Shown: positions 36,269 to 45,424 of the stretch, one piece after another
Layout of the letters: every line of letters starts with the position of its first letter
How positions within the stretch are numbered: position 1 is the stretch's first letter
DNA from: Pseudoxanthomonas helianthi
GTDB taxonomy: Bacteria; Pseudomonadota; Gammaproteobacteria; Xanthomonadales; Xanthomonadaceae
Length of the DNA: 64,000 nucleotides
Assembly: GCF_017939625.1 (NCBI RefSeq)
Contig: NZ_JAGKTC010000002.1
Coordinates: 124,629-188,628 of the forward strand
Reading direction: 5' to 3'
Made by a program: the position numbers and the translations under genes
The notes under the pieces: model-generated
What the model was told of the DNA's origin: nothing
Seen by the model: the letters and a program-made list of their open reading frames with translations, nothing else
Database searches by the model: none

Positions 36269-39200
36269 ATGATCGTCCTCGAAGGCCAGTCGGCCTTGTC
36301 GCCCTTCCGCCGCGCGCGGCTCGAAAGCAAACTCCAATCCCTCGTTCCCGGCGTCCGCATCGCCGGCGCCTGGCACGTCTATTTCGTCGAAGCAGAGTCC
36401 GGCGCGACGGTCGATGAGGCCGCGCTGCGCCGCATCCTGCAGGCCAACGCACAGCCGGCACCGGTCGAATCCGGCGCGGTCTCCCGCTTCGTCGTGCCGC
36501 GCCTGGGCACGCTGTCGCCGTGGGCCAGCAAGGCCACCGAACTGCTGCGCGGCGCCGGCCTGAAGCTGAAGCGCGTCGAGCGCGGCACCCGCATCGACCT
36601 GCACGGCTGGGACGACGCGGCACCGGCGCTGGCCAAGGCGCTGCACGACCCGATGACCCAGTCGCTGCTGTCCGCGCGCGAACAGGCCGCGGCGCTGTTC
36701 GTCGCGCCCGCGCGCGGCGCGCTGGAACGCATCGCGCCGGAACAGTTGGAAGCGGCGAATTCGCGCCTGGGCCTGGCCCTGGCCGACGACGAGATCGAGT
36801 ATCTGCGTGCGCGTTACGCCGAACTCGGCCGCGACCCGTCCGACGTCGAACTGATGATGTTCGCGCAGGCCAATTCCGAGCATTGCCGGCACAAGATCTT
36901 CAACGCCAGCTGGACCATCGACGGCAAGGAACAGGACAAGTCCCTGTTCCGCATGATCAAGCACACCCACCAGCAGACCCCGCAGTACACGCTGAGCGCG
37001 TACAGCGACAACGCCGCAGTGGTGGAAGGCTATCCGGCGGCGCGTTTCCGTCCCGACGGGTCGGGGCAGTACCGCAGCGAGCCGGTGGTCGAATCCGCGT
37101 TCGCGATCAAGGTCGAAACCCACAACCATCCGACCGCGATCGCGCCCTTCCCCGGCGCCTCCACCGGCGCCGGCGGCGAGATCCGCGACGAGGGCGCGAC
37201 CGGCCGCGGCGGCAAGCCGAAGGCCGGCCTGACCGGCTTCAGCGTGTCGCACCTGCGCATTCCCACGCTGCCGCAGCCGTGGGAAGGCGAACGCCCGCTC
37301 AACCCGCGCATGGCCCCGGCGCTGGAAATCATGCTCGACGGTCCGCTCGGCGGCGCCGCGTTCAACAACGAATTCGGCCGACCCGCGCTGCTGGGCTATT
37401 TCCGCAGCTTCGAGCTCGGCGAAGGCGAGGGCCTGACCCGTGCCTACGACAAGCCGATCATGCTGGCTGGCGGACTCGGCGCGATCGACCGCATCCAGGT
37501 GCAGAAGAAGACCTTGTCGCCCGGCGACGCGGTGATCGTGCTCGGCGGCCCGGCGATGCTGATCGGCCTGGGCGGCGGCGCGGCTTCGTCCGTGGCTTCC
37601 GGCGACAGCGCCGAGGAACTCGATTTCGCCAGCGTGCAGCGCGACAACCCGGAGATGGAGCGGCGCTGCCAGGAAGTGATCGACCGCTGCGTGGCGATGG
37701 GCGAGAACAACCCGATCCTGTGGTTCCACGACGTCGGCGCGGGCGGTCTGTCGAACGCGATCCCCGAGTTGCTGCACGACTCCGGCGTCGGCGGCGTAAT
37801 CGACCTGGACAAGGTGCCCAGCGACGATCCCTCGCTGTCGCCGATGCAGTTGTGGTGCAACGAATCGCAGGAACGCTACGTGCTCGGCGTTCCGCAGGAC
37901 CGCCTCGCCGAGTTCGCCGCGCTGTGCGAACGCGAACGCTGCCCGTTCGCCGCGGTCGGCGTGGCGACGGCCGAGGAGCGCCTGGTCGTCGGCTACGGCG
38001 CGAAGGTCGGTGCGATTCCGGCGAATGCGGCGATCGACGTACCGATGGACGTGCTGTTCGGCAAGGCGCCGAAGATGCATCGCGACACCCGGCATCCGGC
38101 GCCGCCGAAGTGGCCGGCGTTGCGCACCGAAAAACTGGACTTGCACGAAGCCGGCCTGCGCGTGCTGGCGCATCCCGCCGTCGCCGCCAAACAGTTTCTC
38201 GTCACCATCGGCGACCGCAGCGTCGGCGGCCTGACCGCGCGCGACCAGTTGGTCGGTCCATGGCAGATGCCGGTGGCCGATTGCGCGATCACCCTGAGCG
38301 GTTTCGACACCCTTGCCGGCGAAGCGATGGCGGTGGGCGAACGCACGCCGCTGGCGTTGCTGGATTCGGCTGCCGCCGCGCGCATGGCGGTCGGCGAAGC
38401 GATCACCAACCTGTGCGCCGCGCCGGTCGAGACGCTGGACCGAATCAAGCTGTCGGCGAACTGGATGGCCGCGGCCGGCCATCCGGGCGAAGACGCATTG
38501 CTGTACGACGCGGTTCGAGCGGTCGGCATGGAACTGTGCCCGCAGCTCGACCTGAGCATCCCGGTCGGCAAGGATTCGCTGTCGATGCAGGCGCAATGGC
38601 GCGCCGGCGATGGCGCGCACAAGTCGGTATCGCCGGTGTCACTGGTGGTCAGCGCTTTCGCTCCGGTCGCAGACGTGCGCGGCCAGCTGACTCCGCTGCT
38701 GGCGCGCGAAGGCGACAGCGAGCTGTGGCTGATCGGCCTGGGCGCGGGCAAGCGTCGCCTCGGCGGCTCGGTGCTGGCGCAGGTGTTCCCCGAGGCGGGC
38801 GGCAACGGCCTGCCGGCTTTCGCCGGCGGCGACGCGGATGATGGCGTGCCGGACCTCGACGATCCGCAGCGTTTGCGCGACTTCTTCGAGCTGATCCGCA
38901 GCGCGCGCGAAGCGGGCGTGCTGCAGGCTTACCACGATCGCAGCGACGGCGGCGCGTTCGCCACGCTGGCGGAGATGGCGTTCGCCTCGCATTGCGGCCT
39001 CGATATCGACCTCGATGCCTGGGGCGACAGCGAAGACGATGTGTTCCCGACCCTGTTCAACGAGGAACTGGGCGCGGTGGTGCAGGTCGCGGTCGAAGAC
39101 CGCGCCGCGTTCGCCGACCTGGTCGAAAAGCACGCGCTGACCGAATGCGCGCAGCGCATCGCCCGCCCGACCACGGCGCCGGCCGTGCGCGTGCTGCGCG

Positions 39201-40171
39201 ACGGCGAGACCGTCGCCGAGTGGCGCTGGGAAATCTTGTTCGATGCGTGGTGGTCGGTGACCCATGCGATGCAGAAGCTGCGCGACAATCCAGAAAGCGC
39301 CGACCAGGAACGCGAATCCGCGCGCCGTTTCGCCGCGCCGGGGCTGAAGCCGAAGCTCGGCTTCGACGCCGACGAGGACATCGCCGCGCCGTTCATCAAC
39401 ACCGGCAAGCGGCCGAAGGTCGCGATCCTGCGCGAGCAGGGCGTCAACAGCCAGGTTGAAACCGCATACGCGTTCGACCGTGCCGGCTTCGATGCCTTCG
39501 ACGTGCACATGAGCGACCTGATCCAGGGCCGCCATCGCCTGGGCGAATTCACCGGCTTCGTCGCCTGTGGCGGTTTCAGTTACGGCGACGTTCTGGGCGC
39601 GGGACGCGGCTGGGCCACGTCGATCCTCGAGCGCAGCGAGCTGCGCGAGGCCTTTGCTGCGTTCTTCACCCGCAGCGACACGTTCGCACTGGGCGTGTGC
39701 AACGGTTGCCAGATGCTGTCGCAGCTGAAGGACCTGATTCCTGGCGCGACGCATTTCCCGCAGTTCCTGCGCAACGCGAGCGAGCAGTACGAAGGCCGCC
39801 TGGCCCTGCTGGAAGTGGCCGAATCGCCGTCGCTGTTCCTGCGCGGCATGGCGGGTTCGCGCATTCCGGTCGCCGTGGCGCACGGCGAAGGCCGCGCGTC
39901 GTTCGAAGCCACCGGCGATGCGGGGCGCGTCGAGGTGGCGTTGCGCTATATCGATGGCGACGGCGTTCCGGCCGCGACCTATCCGGCCAATCCGAACGGT
40001 TCTGCCCATGCCATCGCGGGCGTGACCAGCGACGATGGGCGCGTGACGATCCTGATGCCGCATCCGGAACGCACCTTGCGTGCGGCGAACTTCAGCTGGG
40101 CCCCGCGCGAGTGGCAGGGCGATTCGCCGTGGCAGCGGATGTTCCGCAACGCGCGCGTCTGGGTGGGCTGA
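36269..40171 (+). CDS. purL: Phosphoribosylformylglycinamidine synthase (large PurL)
   Basis: This 1300-residue single-chain FGAM synthase converts FGAR and glutamine to FGAM in purine synthesis. It has the PurS-like N-terminal domain (1-~150), a linker, two AIRS-like halves ([11 protein letters not shown] near 205, [11 protein letters not shown] near 290, [10 protein letters not shown] near 890) and a C-terminal class I glutaminase (about 1045-1300). The glutaminase nucleophile is in GVCNGCQML, with the His/Glu pair in MPHPERT. Length and domain order match the gammaproteobacterial enzyme. It is transcribed alone, followed by 692 bp of repeats. Confidence 0.96.
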   Translation: MIVLEGQSALSPFRRARLESKLQSLVPGVRIAGAWHVYFVEAESGATVDEAALRRILQANAQPAPVESGAVSRFVVPRLGTLSPWASKATELLRGAGLKLKRVERGTRIDLHGWDDAAPALAKALHDPMTQSLLSAREQAAALFVAPARGALERIAPEQLEAANSRLGLALADDEIEYLRARYAELGRDPSDVELMMFAQANSEHCRHKIFNASWTIDGKEQDKSLFRMIKHTHQQTPQYTLSAYSDNAAVVEGYPAARFRPDGSGQYRSEPVVESAFAIKVETHNHPTAIAPFPGASTGAGGEIRDEGATGRGGKPKAGLTGFSVSHLRIPTLPQPWEGERPLNPRMAPALEIMLDGPLGGAAFNNEFGRPALLGYFRSFELGEGEGLTRAYDKPIMLAGGLGAIDRIQVQKKTLSPGDAVIVLGGPAMLIGLGGGAASSVASGDSAEELDFASVQRDNPEMERRCQEVIDRCVAMGENNPILWFHDVGAGGLSNAIPELLHDSGVGGVIDLDKVPSDDPSLSPMQLWCNESQERYVLGVPQDRLAEFAALCERERCPFAAVGVATAEERLVVGYGAKVGAIPANAAIDVPMDVLFGKAPKMHRDTRHPAPPKWPALRTEKLDLHEAGLRVLAHPAVAAKQFLVTIGDRSVGGLTARDQLVGPWQMPVADCAITLSGFDTLAGEAMAVGERTPLALLDSAAAARMAVGEAITNLCAAPVETLDRIKLSANWMAAAGHPGEDALLYDAVRAVGMELCPQLDLSIPVGKDSLSMQAQWRAGDGAHKSVSPVSLVVSAFAPVADVRGQLTPLLAREGDSELWLIGLGAGKRRLGGSVLAQVFPEAGGNGLPAFAGGDADDGVPDLDDPQRLRDFFELIRSAREAGVLQAYHDRSDGGAFATLAEMAFASHCGLDIDLDAWGDSEDDVFPTLFNEELGAVVQVAVEDRAAFADLVEKHALTECAQRIARPTTAPAVRVLRDGETVAEWRWEILFDAWWSVTHAMQKLRDNPESADQERESARRFAAPGLKPKLGFDADEDIAAPFINTGKRPKVAILREQGVNSQVETAYAFDRAGFDAFDVHMSDLIQGRHRLGEFTGFVACGGFSYGDVLGAGRGWATSILERSELREAFAAFFTRSDTFALGVCNGCQMLSQLKDLIPGATHFPQFLRNASEQYEGRLALLEVAESPSLFLRGMAGSRIPVAVAHGEGRASFEATGDAGRVEVALRYIDGDGVPAATYPANPNGSAHAIAGVTSDDGRVTILMPHPERTLRAANFSWAPREWQGDSPWQRMFRNARVWVG

Positions 40172-40178
40172 GCGCGTC

Positions 40179-40223
40179 TGCTTTGCCCCTCCCCTTGACG
40201 GAGAGGGCTGGGTGGAGGAGTCC
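40179..40223 (+). repeat. Solo copy of the DUF559-cassette repeat
   Basis: GCCCCTCCCCTTGACGGAGAGG is followed by GCTGGGTGGAGGAG, the same hairpin-plus-GGGATGGGG layout as 20823-20876. It starts 8 bases after the purL stop and could help end purL transcription. Confidence 0.7.
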
Positions 40224-40301
40224 GGAGTCCACGTCGCTTCCGTCGCGGCAGTGCGTCGAGCGCAGCTTTGTAGAGCCGAGCACGCTCGGCTGCTCTTGCC
40301 G

Positions 40302-40334
40302 TTGCTCGTCATCCCAGCGAACGCTGGGATCCAT
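40302..40334 (+). repeat. Solo unit related to the GIY-YIG cassette inverted repeats
   Basis: The flanks TTGCTCGTCAT and ATCCAT match those of the repeats at 42634-42678 and 43001-43046. The stem in between is CCCAGCG/CGCTGGG instead of TCCCGC/GCGGGA, with the same GAA-type loop. Both strands of the stem have changed together. Confidence 0.8.
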
Positions 40335-40509
40335 TTGGCTTTTGCTCCCGTAGAAGCGCACTTCAGTGCGCGACTGTAAGAGCGGAGCCACGCGGACAAT
40401 TCTTCGGCGCATCAGGTTTCCGGTCGCGCACCAAGGGTCGCTCCTGCAGACGTATTGATGGACCATTCGCCCGTTGAGAGCATTGACCGGCCATTCGGTC
40501 GATGAAAAG

Positions 40510-40752
40510 CGTTTCGCGCTTCCGCGCGAGTCACTTTCTTTGCTTGTGCAAAGAAAGTAACCAAAAAAAGCACACCCTGCCTCGCGCCCTTCGCGCTGCG
40601 CACGAAGGGTCCGCGGAGCCGGTGGGAATTTCCGGAAGCCGCGTCCCGCGGCTCCGGAAACGACGCACATCCCTGTGCGCCGCCCCCTGCGGGGGTTTAC
40701 CCACCGGCTCCGCCGCTGCGGACGGGGCCCGAAAGCAAGGGCAATAGCAAAA
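40510..40752. repeat. Large structured intergenic element, copy B
   Basis: This is the second copy of the element at 14220-14460, in the same orientation. Helices: 40515-40519 with 40524-40528; TTTCTTTGC (40535-40543) with GCAAAGAAA (40548-40556); a perfect 14-bp long-range stem GCGGAGCCGGTGGG (40613-40626) with CCCACCGGCTCCGC (40700-40713); a 14-bp stem with one bulge, 40629-40643 with 40647-40660; and 40661-40669 with 40674-40682. The loop and junction bases GAGTCAC, GGAATTTCC and ACGGGGCCC are conserved between copies. Confidence 0.82.
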
Positions 40753-40863
40753 GCATTCGCGGCCAAGGCCGCTCCTACAGGACGGACGCTCGAACGGGCG
40801 ACACGCCGGAACTGCTAAAGTCGGTTTCCTGTCCGTTTTGCGTTCTACCGGGAGTGGGACGAC

Positions 40864-42606
40864 GTGAATGCCGCCATGGAACCGAAGCAGGCTGAAACCG
40901 GGGCCGAAAGCGCCGAGGACCGCATCGTCGCAGCGCTGTTGGCCAAGGGCCGGTTGAAAGAGGCCGATTTGGCTCGCGCCCGGCGCCTGCAGGAAGAGGC
41001 GGGCGGCGCCCTGCTGGACCTGTTGGCCCGGCTCGGGCTCGTCTCGGAACGGGACCATGCCGAAACCGTGGCCGAAGTGCTGGACCTGCCGCTGGTCAAC
41101 GTCAAGGAACTACCCGACGCCCCACCGGAGCCGGTCGGCGACGATGAAACCGCCGCGCTTTCACTGCGCTTCCTCAAGCAATTCCACCTGTGCCCGCTGG
41201 GCGAGGATGCCGGGCAGGTGGCGGTGCTGATGGCCGACCCGCAGGATGCCTACGCCGCCGACGCGGTGCGCCTGGCCACCGGCAAGTCGGTGCGCGCGCT
41301 GGTCGCGCCGCGCTCGGAAATCGACGACTTGATCGAGCGCTGGCACGGCCAGGGTCGCAGCGCGATGGGGGCTATCGTCGAGAACGCGGAAGGCGAGGGC
41401 GGCGATCTCGACGACGTCGAGCACCTGCGCGACCTCGCTTCGGAAGCGCCGGTCATCCGCCTGGTCAACCTGATCATCCAGCGCGCGGTCGAGCTGCGCG
41501 CCTCGGACATCCACATCGAGCCGTTCGAGAACCGGCTGAAGGTGCGCTACCGCATCGACGGCGTGCTCGAGGAAGGCGAATCGCCGCCGGCCAACCTCAC
41601 CGCCGCGGTGATTTCGCGCATCAAGATCATGGCCAAGCTCAACATCGCCGAGCGCCGCCTGCCGCAGGACGGCCGCATCATGCTGCGCGTGCAGGGCAAG
41701 GAACTGGACCTTCGCGTCAGCACCGTGCCGACCGCGCACGGCGAAAGCGTGGTGATGCGCCTGCTCGACCGCGAGACGGTGGTGTTCGACTTCCACAAGC
41801 TCGGCTTCACCGACGAGTTCCTGCCGCAGTTCCAGCACGTGCTGGAGCAACCGCATGGCATCCTGCTGGTGACCGGGCCCACGGGTTCGGGCAAGACCAC
41901 CACGCTGTACACCGCGCTGAGCAAGCTCAACACCAGCGACGTCAAGATCATCACCGTCGAGGATCCCGTCGAATACCAGCTCGAAGGCATCAACCAGATC
42001 CACGTCAAGCCGCAGATCGGCTTGGATTTCGCCAATGCCCTGCGCAGCATCGTGCGCCAGGACCCGGACATCATCATGATCGGCGAGATGCGCGACCTCG
42101 AGACCGCGCGCATCGCCATCCAGTCGGCGCTGACCGGCCACCTGGTGTTGAGCACGCTGCATACGAACAATGCCGCCGGCGGCATCACCCGCCTGCTCGA
42201 CATGGGCGTCGAGGATTACCTGATGACCTCGACGATCAACGGCATCCTCGCCCAGCGCCTGGTGCGCCGGCTGGAACCGACCCACGCCGAGCGCTACCCG
42301 GCTTCGCCGGAGGAAATCGAGAAATTCGGCCTGCGCAAGTACCAGCCGGACGGCGACATCTACCTCTATCACCCGCGCGCCTCGGCCATCGCGCCGACCG
42401 GCTACCTCGGTCGCACCACGATCGTGGAATTCCTGGTGATGAACGACGAGTTGCGCCGCGCGGTGATGCGCCACGCCGGCATGGGCGAGATCGAACAGAT
42501 CGCGCGCCAGCACGGCATGCGCACGATGTACGAGGATGGCATCGCCAAGGCATTGCGCGGGGAGACGACGATAGAGGAAGTATTGCGGGTGACGGAGGAG
42601 GCATGA
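40864..42606 (+). CDS. gspE: Type II secretion ATPase GspE (XpsE)
   Basis: This 580-residue cytoplasmic ATPase powers pseudopilus assembly. It has an N-terminal GspE_N domain (about 20-170) and a GSPII_E core with Walker A GPTGSGKTTT (338-347), the Asp box, Walker B RQDPDIIMIGEMRD and the His box LSTLHTNNA. The CxxC-x(n)-CxxC zinc finger found in many GspE proteins is absent: the region around 475-525 has no cysteine. The start is a GTG at 40864; an ATG lies four codons on. It is first in the xps operon. A GIY-YIG cassette follows the stop within 30 bp. Confidence 0.95.
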   Translation: MNAAMEPKQAETGAESAEDRIVAALLAKGRLKEADLARARRLQEEAGGALLDLLARLGLVSERDHAETVAEVLDLPLVNVKELPDAPPEPVGDDETAALSLRFLKQFHLCPLGEDAGQVAVLMADPQDAYAADAVRLATGKSVRALVAPRSEIDDLIERWHGQGRSAMGAIVENAEGEGGDLDDVEHLRDLASEAPVIRLVNLIIQRAVELRASDIHIEPFENRLKVRYRIDGVLEEGESPPANLTAAVISRIKIMAKLNIAERRLPQDGRIMLRVQGKELDLRVSTVPTAHGESVVMRLLDRETVVFDFHKLGFTDEFLPQFQHVLEQPHGILLVTGPTGSGKTTTLYTALSKLNTSDVKIITVEDPVEYQLEGINQIHVKPQIGLDFANALRSIVRQDPDIIMIGEMRDLETARIAIQSALTGHLVLSTLHTNNAAGGITRLLDMGVEDYLMTSTINGILAQRLVRRLEPTHAERYPASPEEIEKFGLRKYQPDGDIYLYHPRASAIAPTGYLGRTTIVEFLVMNDELRRAVMRHAGMGEIEQIARQHGMRTMYEDGIAKALRGETTIEEVLRVTEEA

Positions 42607-42633
42607 CCTTTCACGCTCCCGCTTTTGCTCGCC

Positions 42634-43046
42634 TTTGCTTTGCTCGTCATTCCCGCGAAGGCGGGAATCCATGGACGTTTGCCCGGAGATGCGATGGACA
42701 GGCAGCCTTGTGTATACATCCTGGCAAGCGATCGCAACGGAACCTTGTATACCGGGGTGACGAGCGATTTGGTAGGCAGGACTTGGCAGCATAAGGAGCA
42801 TGTCGTCGATGGATTTACCAAGCGCTACGGAGTCACGAAGCTGGTTTGGTATGAAATCCACGGTGTTATGGAGTCGGCGATATCGCGGGAAAAGCAGATC
42901 AAGAAATGGCGACGTGAGTGGAAGATGCGATTGATCGACGAAAGCAATCCTTCATGGCGGGATTTGTGGACTGACATTACCGGGCAGGTGCCGAAGAGCA
43001 ACGTCCTTGGATTCCCGCCTTCGCGGGAATGACGAGCAAAAGCAAA
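42634..43046. mobile_element. GIY-YIG nuclease cassette bracketed by 45-bp inverted repeats
   Basis: Left repeat 42634-42678 and right repeat 43001-43046 are reverse complements across ~45 bases with one mismatch and a one-base indel. Both contain the palindrome TTCCCGCGAAGGCGGGAA and flanks down to GGACGT. Between them lies only the GIY-YIG gene, whose codon use is less GC-biased than its neighbours. The unit interrupts gspE and gspF, which are adjacent or nearly so in relatives. No transposase and no obvious target duplication are seen. Calling it mobile is inference. Confidence 0.7.
42694..43032 (+). CDS. Small GIY-YIG-domain nuclease
   Basis: The 112-residue single domain has the G-T-L-Y-T-G variant of the GIY-YIG motif (VYILASDRNGTLYTGVTSDL), the catalytic Arg region in GRTWQHKEH, and KRYGVTKLVWYE with the downstream Glu in ISREKQIKKWRR. 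It resembles the short UvrC/YhbQ-like GIY-YIG family. Its last residues (VLGFPPSRE) and stop codon are encoded by the right inverted repeat. Third-position GC is clearly lower than in the flanking gsp genes, suggesting acquisition. The cellular role is unknown; nicking or cutting at its own repeats is a testable guess. Confidence 0.85.
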   Translation: MDRQPCVYILASDRNGTLYTGVTSDLVGRTWQHKEHVVDGFTKRYGVTKLVWYEIHGVMESAISREKQIKKWRREWKMRLIDESNPSWRDLWTDITGQVPKSNVLGFPPSRE

Positions 43047-43117
43047 GACGAAAACAGAAACAACGGCAGAAACAGAAGCAACGGCCACAACGAAGCAGAA
43101 CGAGCGCCCAGGAACCC

Positions 43118-44335
43118 ATGCCCCTCTACCGCTACAAAGCCCTGAACGCACGCGGCGAGCTGCTCGACGGCCAGATGGAGGCCGGCAGCGACAGCGAAGT
43201 GGTCGCGCGCCTGCAGGAGCAGGGTCACCTGCCGGTGGAGGCGAGGCTGGCGTCGGAAGGCGGCGGCGCGTCGCCGTTGGCCGGGTGGTTCAAACCCAAG
43301 CCCTTCGCGGGACAGCGGCTGGTGCAGTTCACCCAGCAACTGGCGACGCTGCTCGGCGCGGGGCAACCGCTGGATCGTTCGCTGGGCATCCTGCTCGAGT
43401 TGCCTGAGGACGACAAGGCGAAAGGCATCATCGCCGACGTCCGCGACATGGTCCACGGCGGCCTGCCGCTGTCGACTGCGCTGGAACGCCAGCACGGCGT
43501 GTTCGGCCGTCTGTACGTGAACATGGTGCGCGCGGGCGAGGCCGGCGGCAGCCTGTACGACACCCTGCAGCGTCTGGCCGACTACCTGGAGCGCAACCGC
43601 GCGCTCAAGGGTCGCGTGGTCAACGCGTTGATCTATCCGGCGATCCTGCTGGTGGTGGTCGGTTTCGCGCTGATGTTCCTGCTCGGCTACGTAGTGCCGC
43701 AATTCGCGCTGATGTACGAAAGCCTGGACGCGACGCTACCCTGGTTCACCCGCGTCGTGCTCGGCGTGGGCCTGTTCGTGCGCGACTGGTGGTTCGTGCT
43801 GGTCGCGCTGCCGGCCGTGGCGCTGTGGTGGTTCGCGCGACGCCTGCGCGATGCGGCGTTCCGCGAGCGTTTCGACCGCTGGCTGCTCGGCGTCAGGCTG
43901 GCCGGCCCGCTGGTGGCGAAGCTGGAGACCACGCGGCTGGCGCGCACCTTGGGCACCCTGTTGAAGAACGGCGTGCCGCTACTGTCGGCGCTGGGCATTT
44001 CGCGCAACGTGTTGGGGAACCGCGTGCTGGCCGCCGATGTCGAAGCGGCAGCCGAAGAGGTGAAGAACGGCCATGGCCTGTCGGCGGCGTTGGCGAAGGG
44101 CAAGCGCTTCCCGCGCCTGGCCGTGCAGATGATCCAGGTCGGCGAGGAATCCGGCGCGCTGGATACCATGCTGCTGAAGACCGCCGACACTTTCGAGGCC
44201 GAGACCGCGCAGGCGATGGACCGCATGCTGGCCGCGCTGGTGCCGCTGATCACGTTGTTGCTGGCGGCCGTGGTGGGCGTCGTCATCATCGCGGTGCTGG
44301 TGCCGCTGTACGATTTGACCAACGCGATAGGGTGA
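43118..44335 (+). CDS. gspF: Type II secretion inner-membrane platform protein GspF (XpsF)
   Basis: GspF (405 residues) is the polytopic platform that connects the ATPase to the pseudopilus. It has two T2SSF repeats (about 70-195 and 270-395) and three membrane helices, ending VVGVVIIAVLVPLYDLTNAIG. The N terminus MPLYRYKALNARGELLDG is standard. The ATG at 43118 has only a weak AGGAA upstream; the in-frame codons before it are translated repeat and a CAGAAACA-rich low-complexity stretch (43047-43100). The GIY-YIG cassette separates it from gspE. Confidence 0.95.
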   Translation: MPLYRYKALNARGELLDGQMEAGSDSEVVARLQEQGHLPVEARLASEGGGASPLAGWFKPKPFAGQRLVQFTQQLATLLGAGQPLDRSLGILLELPEDDKAKGIIADVRDMVHGGLPLSTALERQHGVFGRLYVNMVRAGEAGGSLYDTLQRLADYLERNRALKGRVVNALIYPAILLVVVGFALMFLLGYVVPQFALMYESLDATLPWFTRVVLGVGLFVRDWWFVLVALPAVALWWFARRLRDAAFRERFDRWLLGVRLAGPLVAKLETTRLARTLGTLLKNGVPLLSALGISRNVLGNRVLAADVEAAAEEVKNGHGLSAALAKGKRFPRLAVQMIQVGEESGALDTMLLKTADTFEAETAQAMDRMLAALVPLITLLLAAVVGVVIIAVLVPLYDLTNAIG

Positions 44336-44405
44336 GGCAGGCCGCTTGCGCGGCACTGCCGCGCGGTCTGCCGAACGTTCGGCCATGGATGGCCGGGCCG
44401 GGCGT
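44336..44405. repeat. Structured double-hairpin repeat between gspF and gspG
   Basis: Hairpin 1 has an 8-bp outer stem (44336-44343 with 44365-44372, one G-T pair) around GCGCGGCACTGCCGCGC. Hairpin 2 is CGGCCATGGATGGCCG (44380-44395). Reverse-complemented, it matches 31088-31150 in layout, and 23 bases match exactly; the outer stem pairs differ. It takes up part of the 171-bp gspF-gspG gap. Confidence 0.78.
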
Positions 44406-44506
44406 TCCGAAGCGAGAATGCTTCGCCACGGATGGCTGCGTTAACGTCGCTTCAAGGACAATAAGCGTCTACCGATTCATCTTCCAAACCCAACCAGGAT
44501 CGCCCG

Positions 44507-44941
44507 ATGTTCCAGCCCCGCCGCCCGACCGTTTCGCCTTCGCCGTCTTCGCAAAGCGGCATGAGCCTGCTGGAGATCATCATCGTGCTGGTGCTGATCG
44601 GCCTGGTGGTCACCTTCGTCGGCAGCCGGGTGCTCGGCGGCGCCGATCGCGGCAAGGCCAACCTGGCCAAGTCGCAGATCCAGACCCTGGCCGGCAAGGT
44701 CGAGAACTACCAGCTCGACACCGGCTCGCTGCCGTCGAAGCTGGAAGATCTGGTCGCCCAACCCGGCAATGCCACCGGCTGGCTGGGCCCGTATGCGAAG
44801 GAAGCCGAGCTGAAGGATCCGTGGGGACACGCCATCGAGTACCGCGTGCCCGGCGACAACAAGCCGTTCGACCTGATCAGCCTGGGCAAGGACGGGCAAC
44901 CCGGCGGCGAAAGCTTCAACGCGGACATCAAGTACGAGTGA
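44507..44941 (+). CDS. gspG: Major pseudopilin GspG (XpsG)
   Basis: This 144-residue prepilin has the PilD cleavage site SG|MSLLEIIIVL with the +5 Glu. The mature N-terminal helix is hydrophobic, and the globular domain carries the family hallmarks LPSKLEDLVAQP, WLGPYAKEAELKDPWGHAIEY and a C-terminal calcium-loop-like SLGKDGQPGGE. It polymerises into the pseudopilus that pushes substrates through GspD. The leader is unusually long (about 18 residues, Ser/Pro-rich). Confidence 0.95.
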   Translation: MFQPRRPTVSPSPSSQSGMSLLEIIIVLVLIGLVVTFVGSRVLGGADRGKANLAKSQIQTLAGKVENYQLDTGSLPSKLEDLVAQPGNATGWLGPYAKEAELKDPWGHAIEYRVPGDNKPFDLISLGKDGQPGGESFNADIKYE

Positions 44942-44944
44942 TCG

Positions 44945-45424
44945 ATGCGCCCGGGACGCGATGACGCCAGCCTGAAGCGTGCCCGTGGCGTTTCCTTGCT
45001 GGAAATGCTGCTGGTGCTGGCGTTGATCGCCATCGCCAGCACGCTGGCGGCGATGGCGCTGACCGGCGGCCTCGATGGCATGCGCATGCGTTCGTCGGCG
45101 AAGGAGATCGCCGCGCAAATGCGTTACACGCGCGCGTTGGCGATATCGACCGGCAAGCCGCAGCGTTTCGCCATCGATCCGGAAGGCCACCGCTGGCAGG
45201 CGCCGAACCGCAAGCCCGGCCGCATCGCCGACTCGCTGGGCGTGCGCTTCACCGGCGCGCGCGAAGCGCAGGCGCGTGCGGGCGAGGGCGGCATCCTGTT
45301 CTTCCCCGACGGCGCTTCCACCGGCGGGCGAGTGCAGTTGCAGGCCAAGCGAGCCGCATGGCGCATCGACGTGGGTTGGCTGACCGGGCAGGTGAAGCTG
45401 TCGCAGGTGGAGGCGGAGCCGTGA
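44945..45424 (+). CDS. gspH: Minor pseudopilin GspH (XpsH)
   Basis: The 159-residue prepilin has the cleavage site RG|VSLLEMLLVLALIAI and a globular domain with the AAQMRYTRALAISTGKPQ helix-strand typical of GspH/FimT. It belongs to the pseudopilus tip or shaft. It follows gspG by 3 bp. Its stop overlaps the gspI GTG start (GTGA at 45421-45424), so translation is coupled. Confidence 0.9.
   Translation: MRPGRDDASLKRARGVSLLEMLLVLALIAIASTLAAMALTGGLDGMRMRSSAKEIAAQMRYTRALAISTGKPQRFAIDPEGHRWQAPNRKPGRIADSLGVRFTGAREAQARAGEGGILFFPDGASTGGRVQLQAKRAAWRIDVGWLTGQVKLSQVEAEP

Larger units (their letters stand above)
40172..40863. other. 692-bp gene-free repeat mosaic between purL and gspE
   Basis: No gene was found in this stretch. 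In order it holds a CTTCCC/GGGAAGG-type unit (40179-40223), a TGTAGAGCCGAGC palindrome (40269-40292), a CGTCATCCCAGC...GCTGGGATCC unit (40302-40334), a TAGAAGCGCACTTCAGTGCG unit (40350-40375), the large structured element copy B (40510-40752) and a reversed CTCCTACAG unit (40759-40780). An 81-codon frame at 40502-40747 is only the structured element read through. The gspE promoter must lie in its last part. Confidence 0.85.

Noticed and set aside
40502..40747. 81-codon frame in the purL-gspE gap
   Set aside because: It is structured element B read through; copy A gives a different, equally meaningless peptide, and base changes follow helix pairing, not codons.
43047..43100. CAGAAACA/CAACGG repeats taken for a CRISPR or VNTR
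   Set aside because: Only a short irregular low-complexity stretch; no uniform repeats or spacers. No CRISPR array is seen anywhere in the window.
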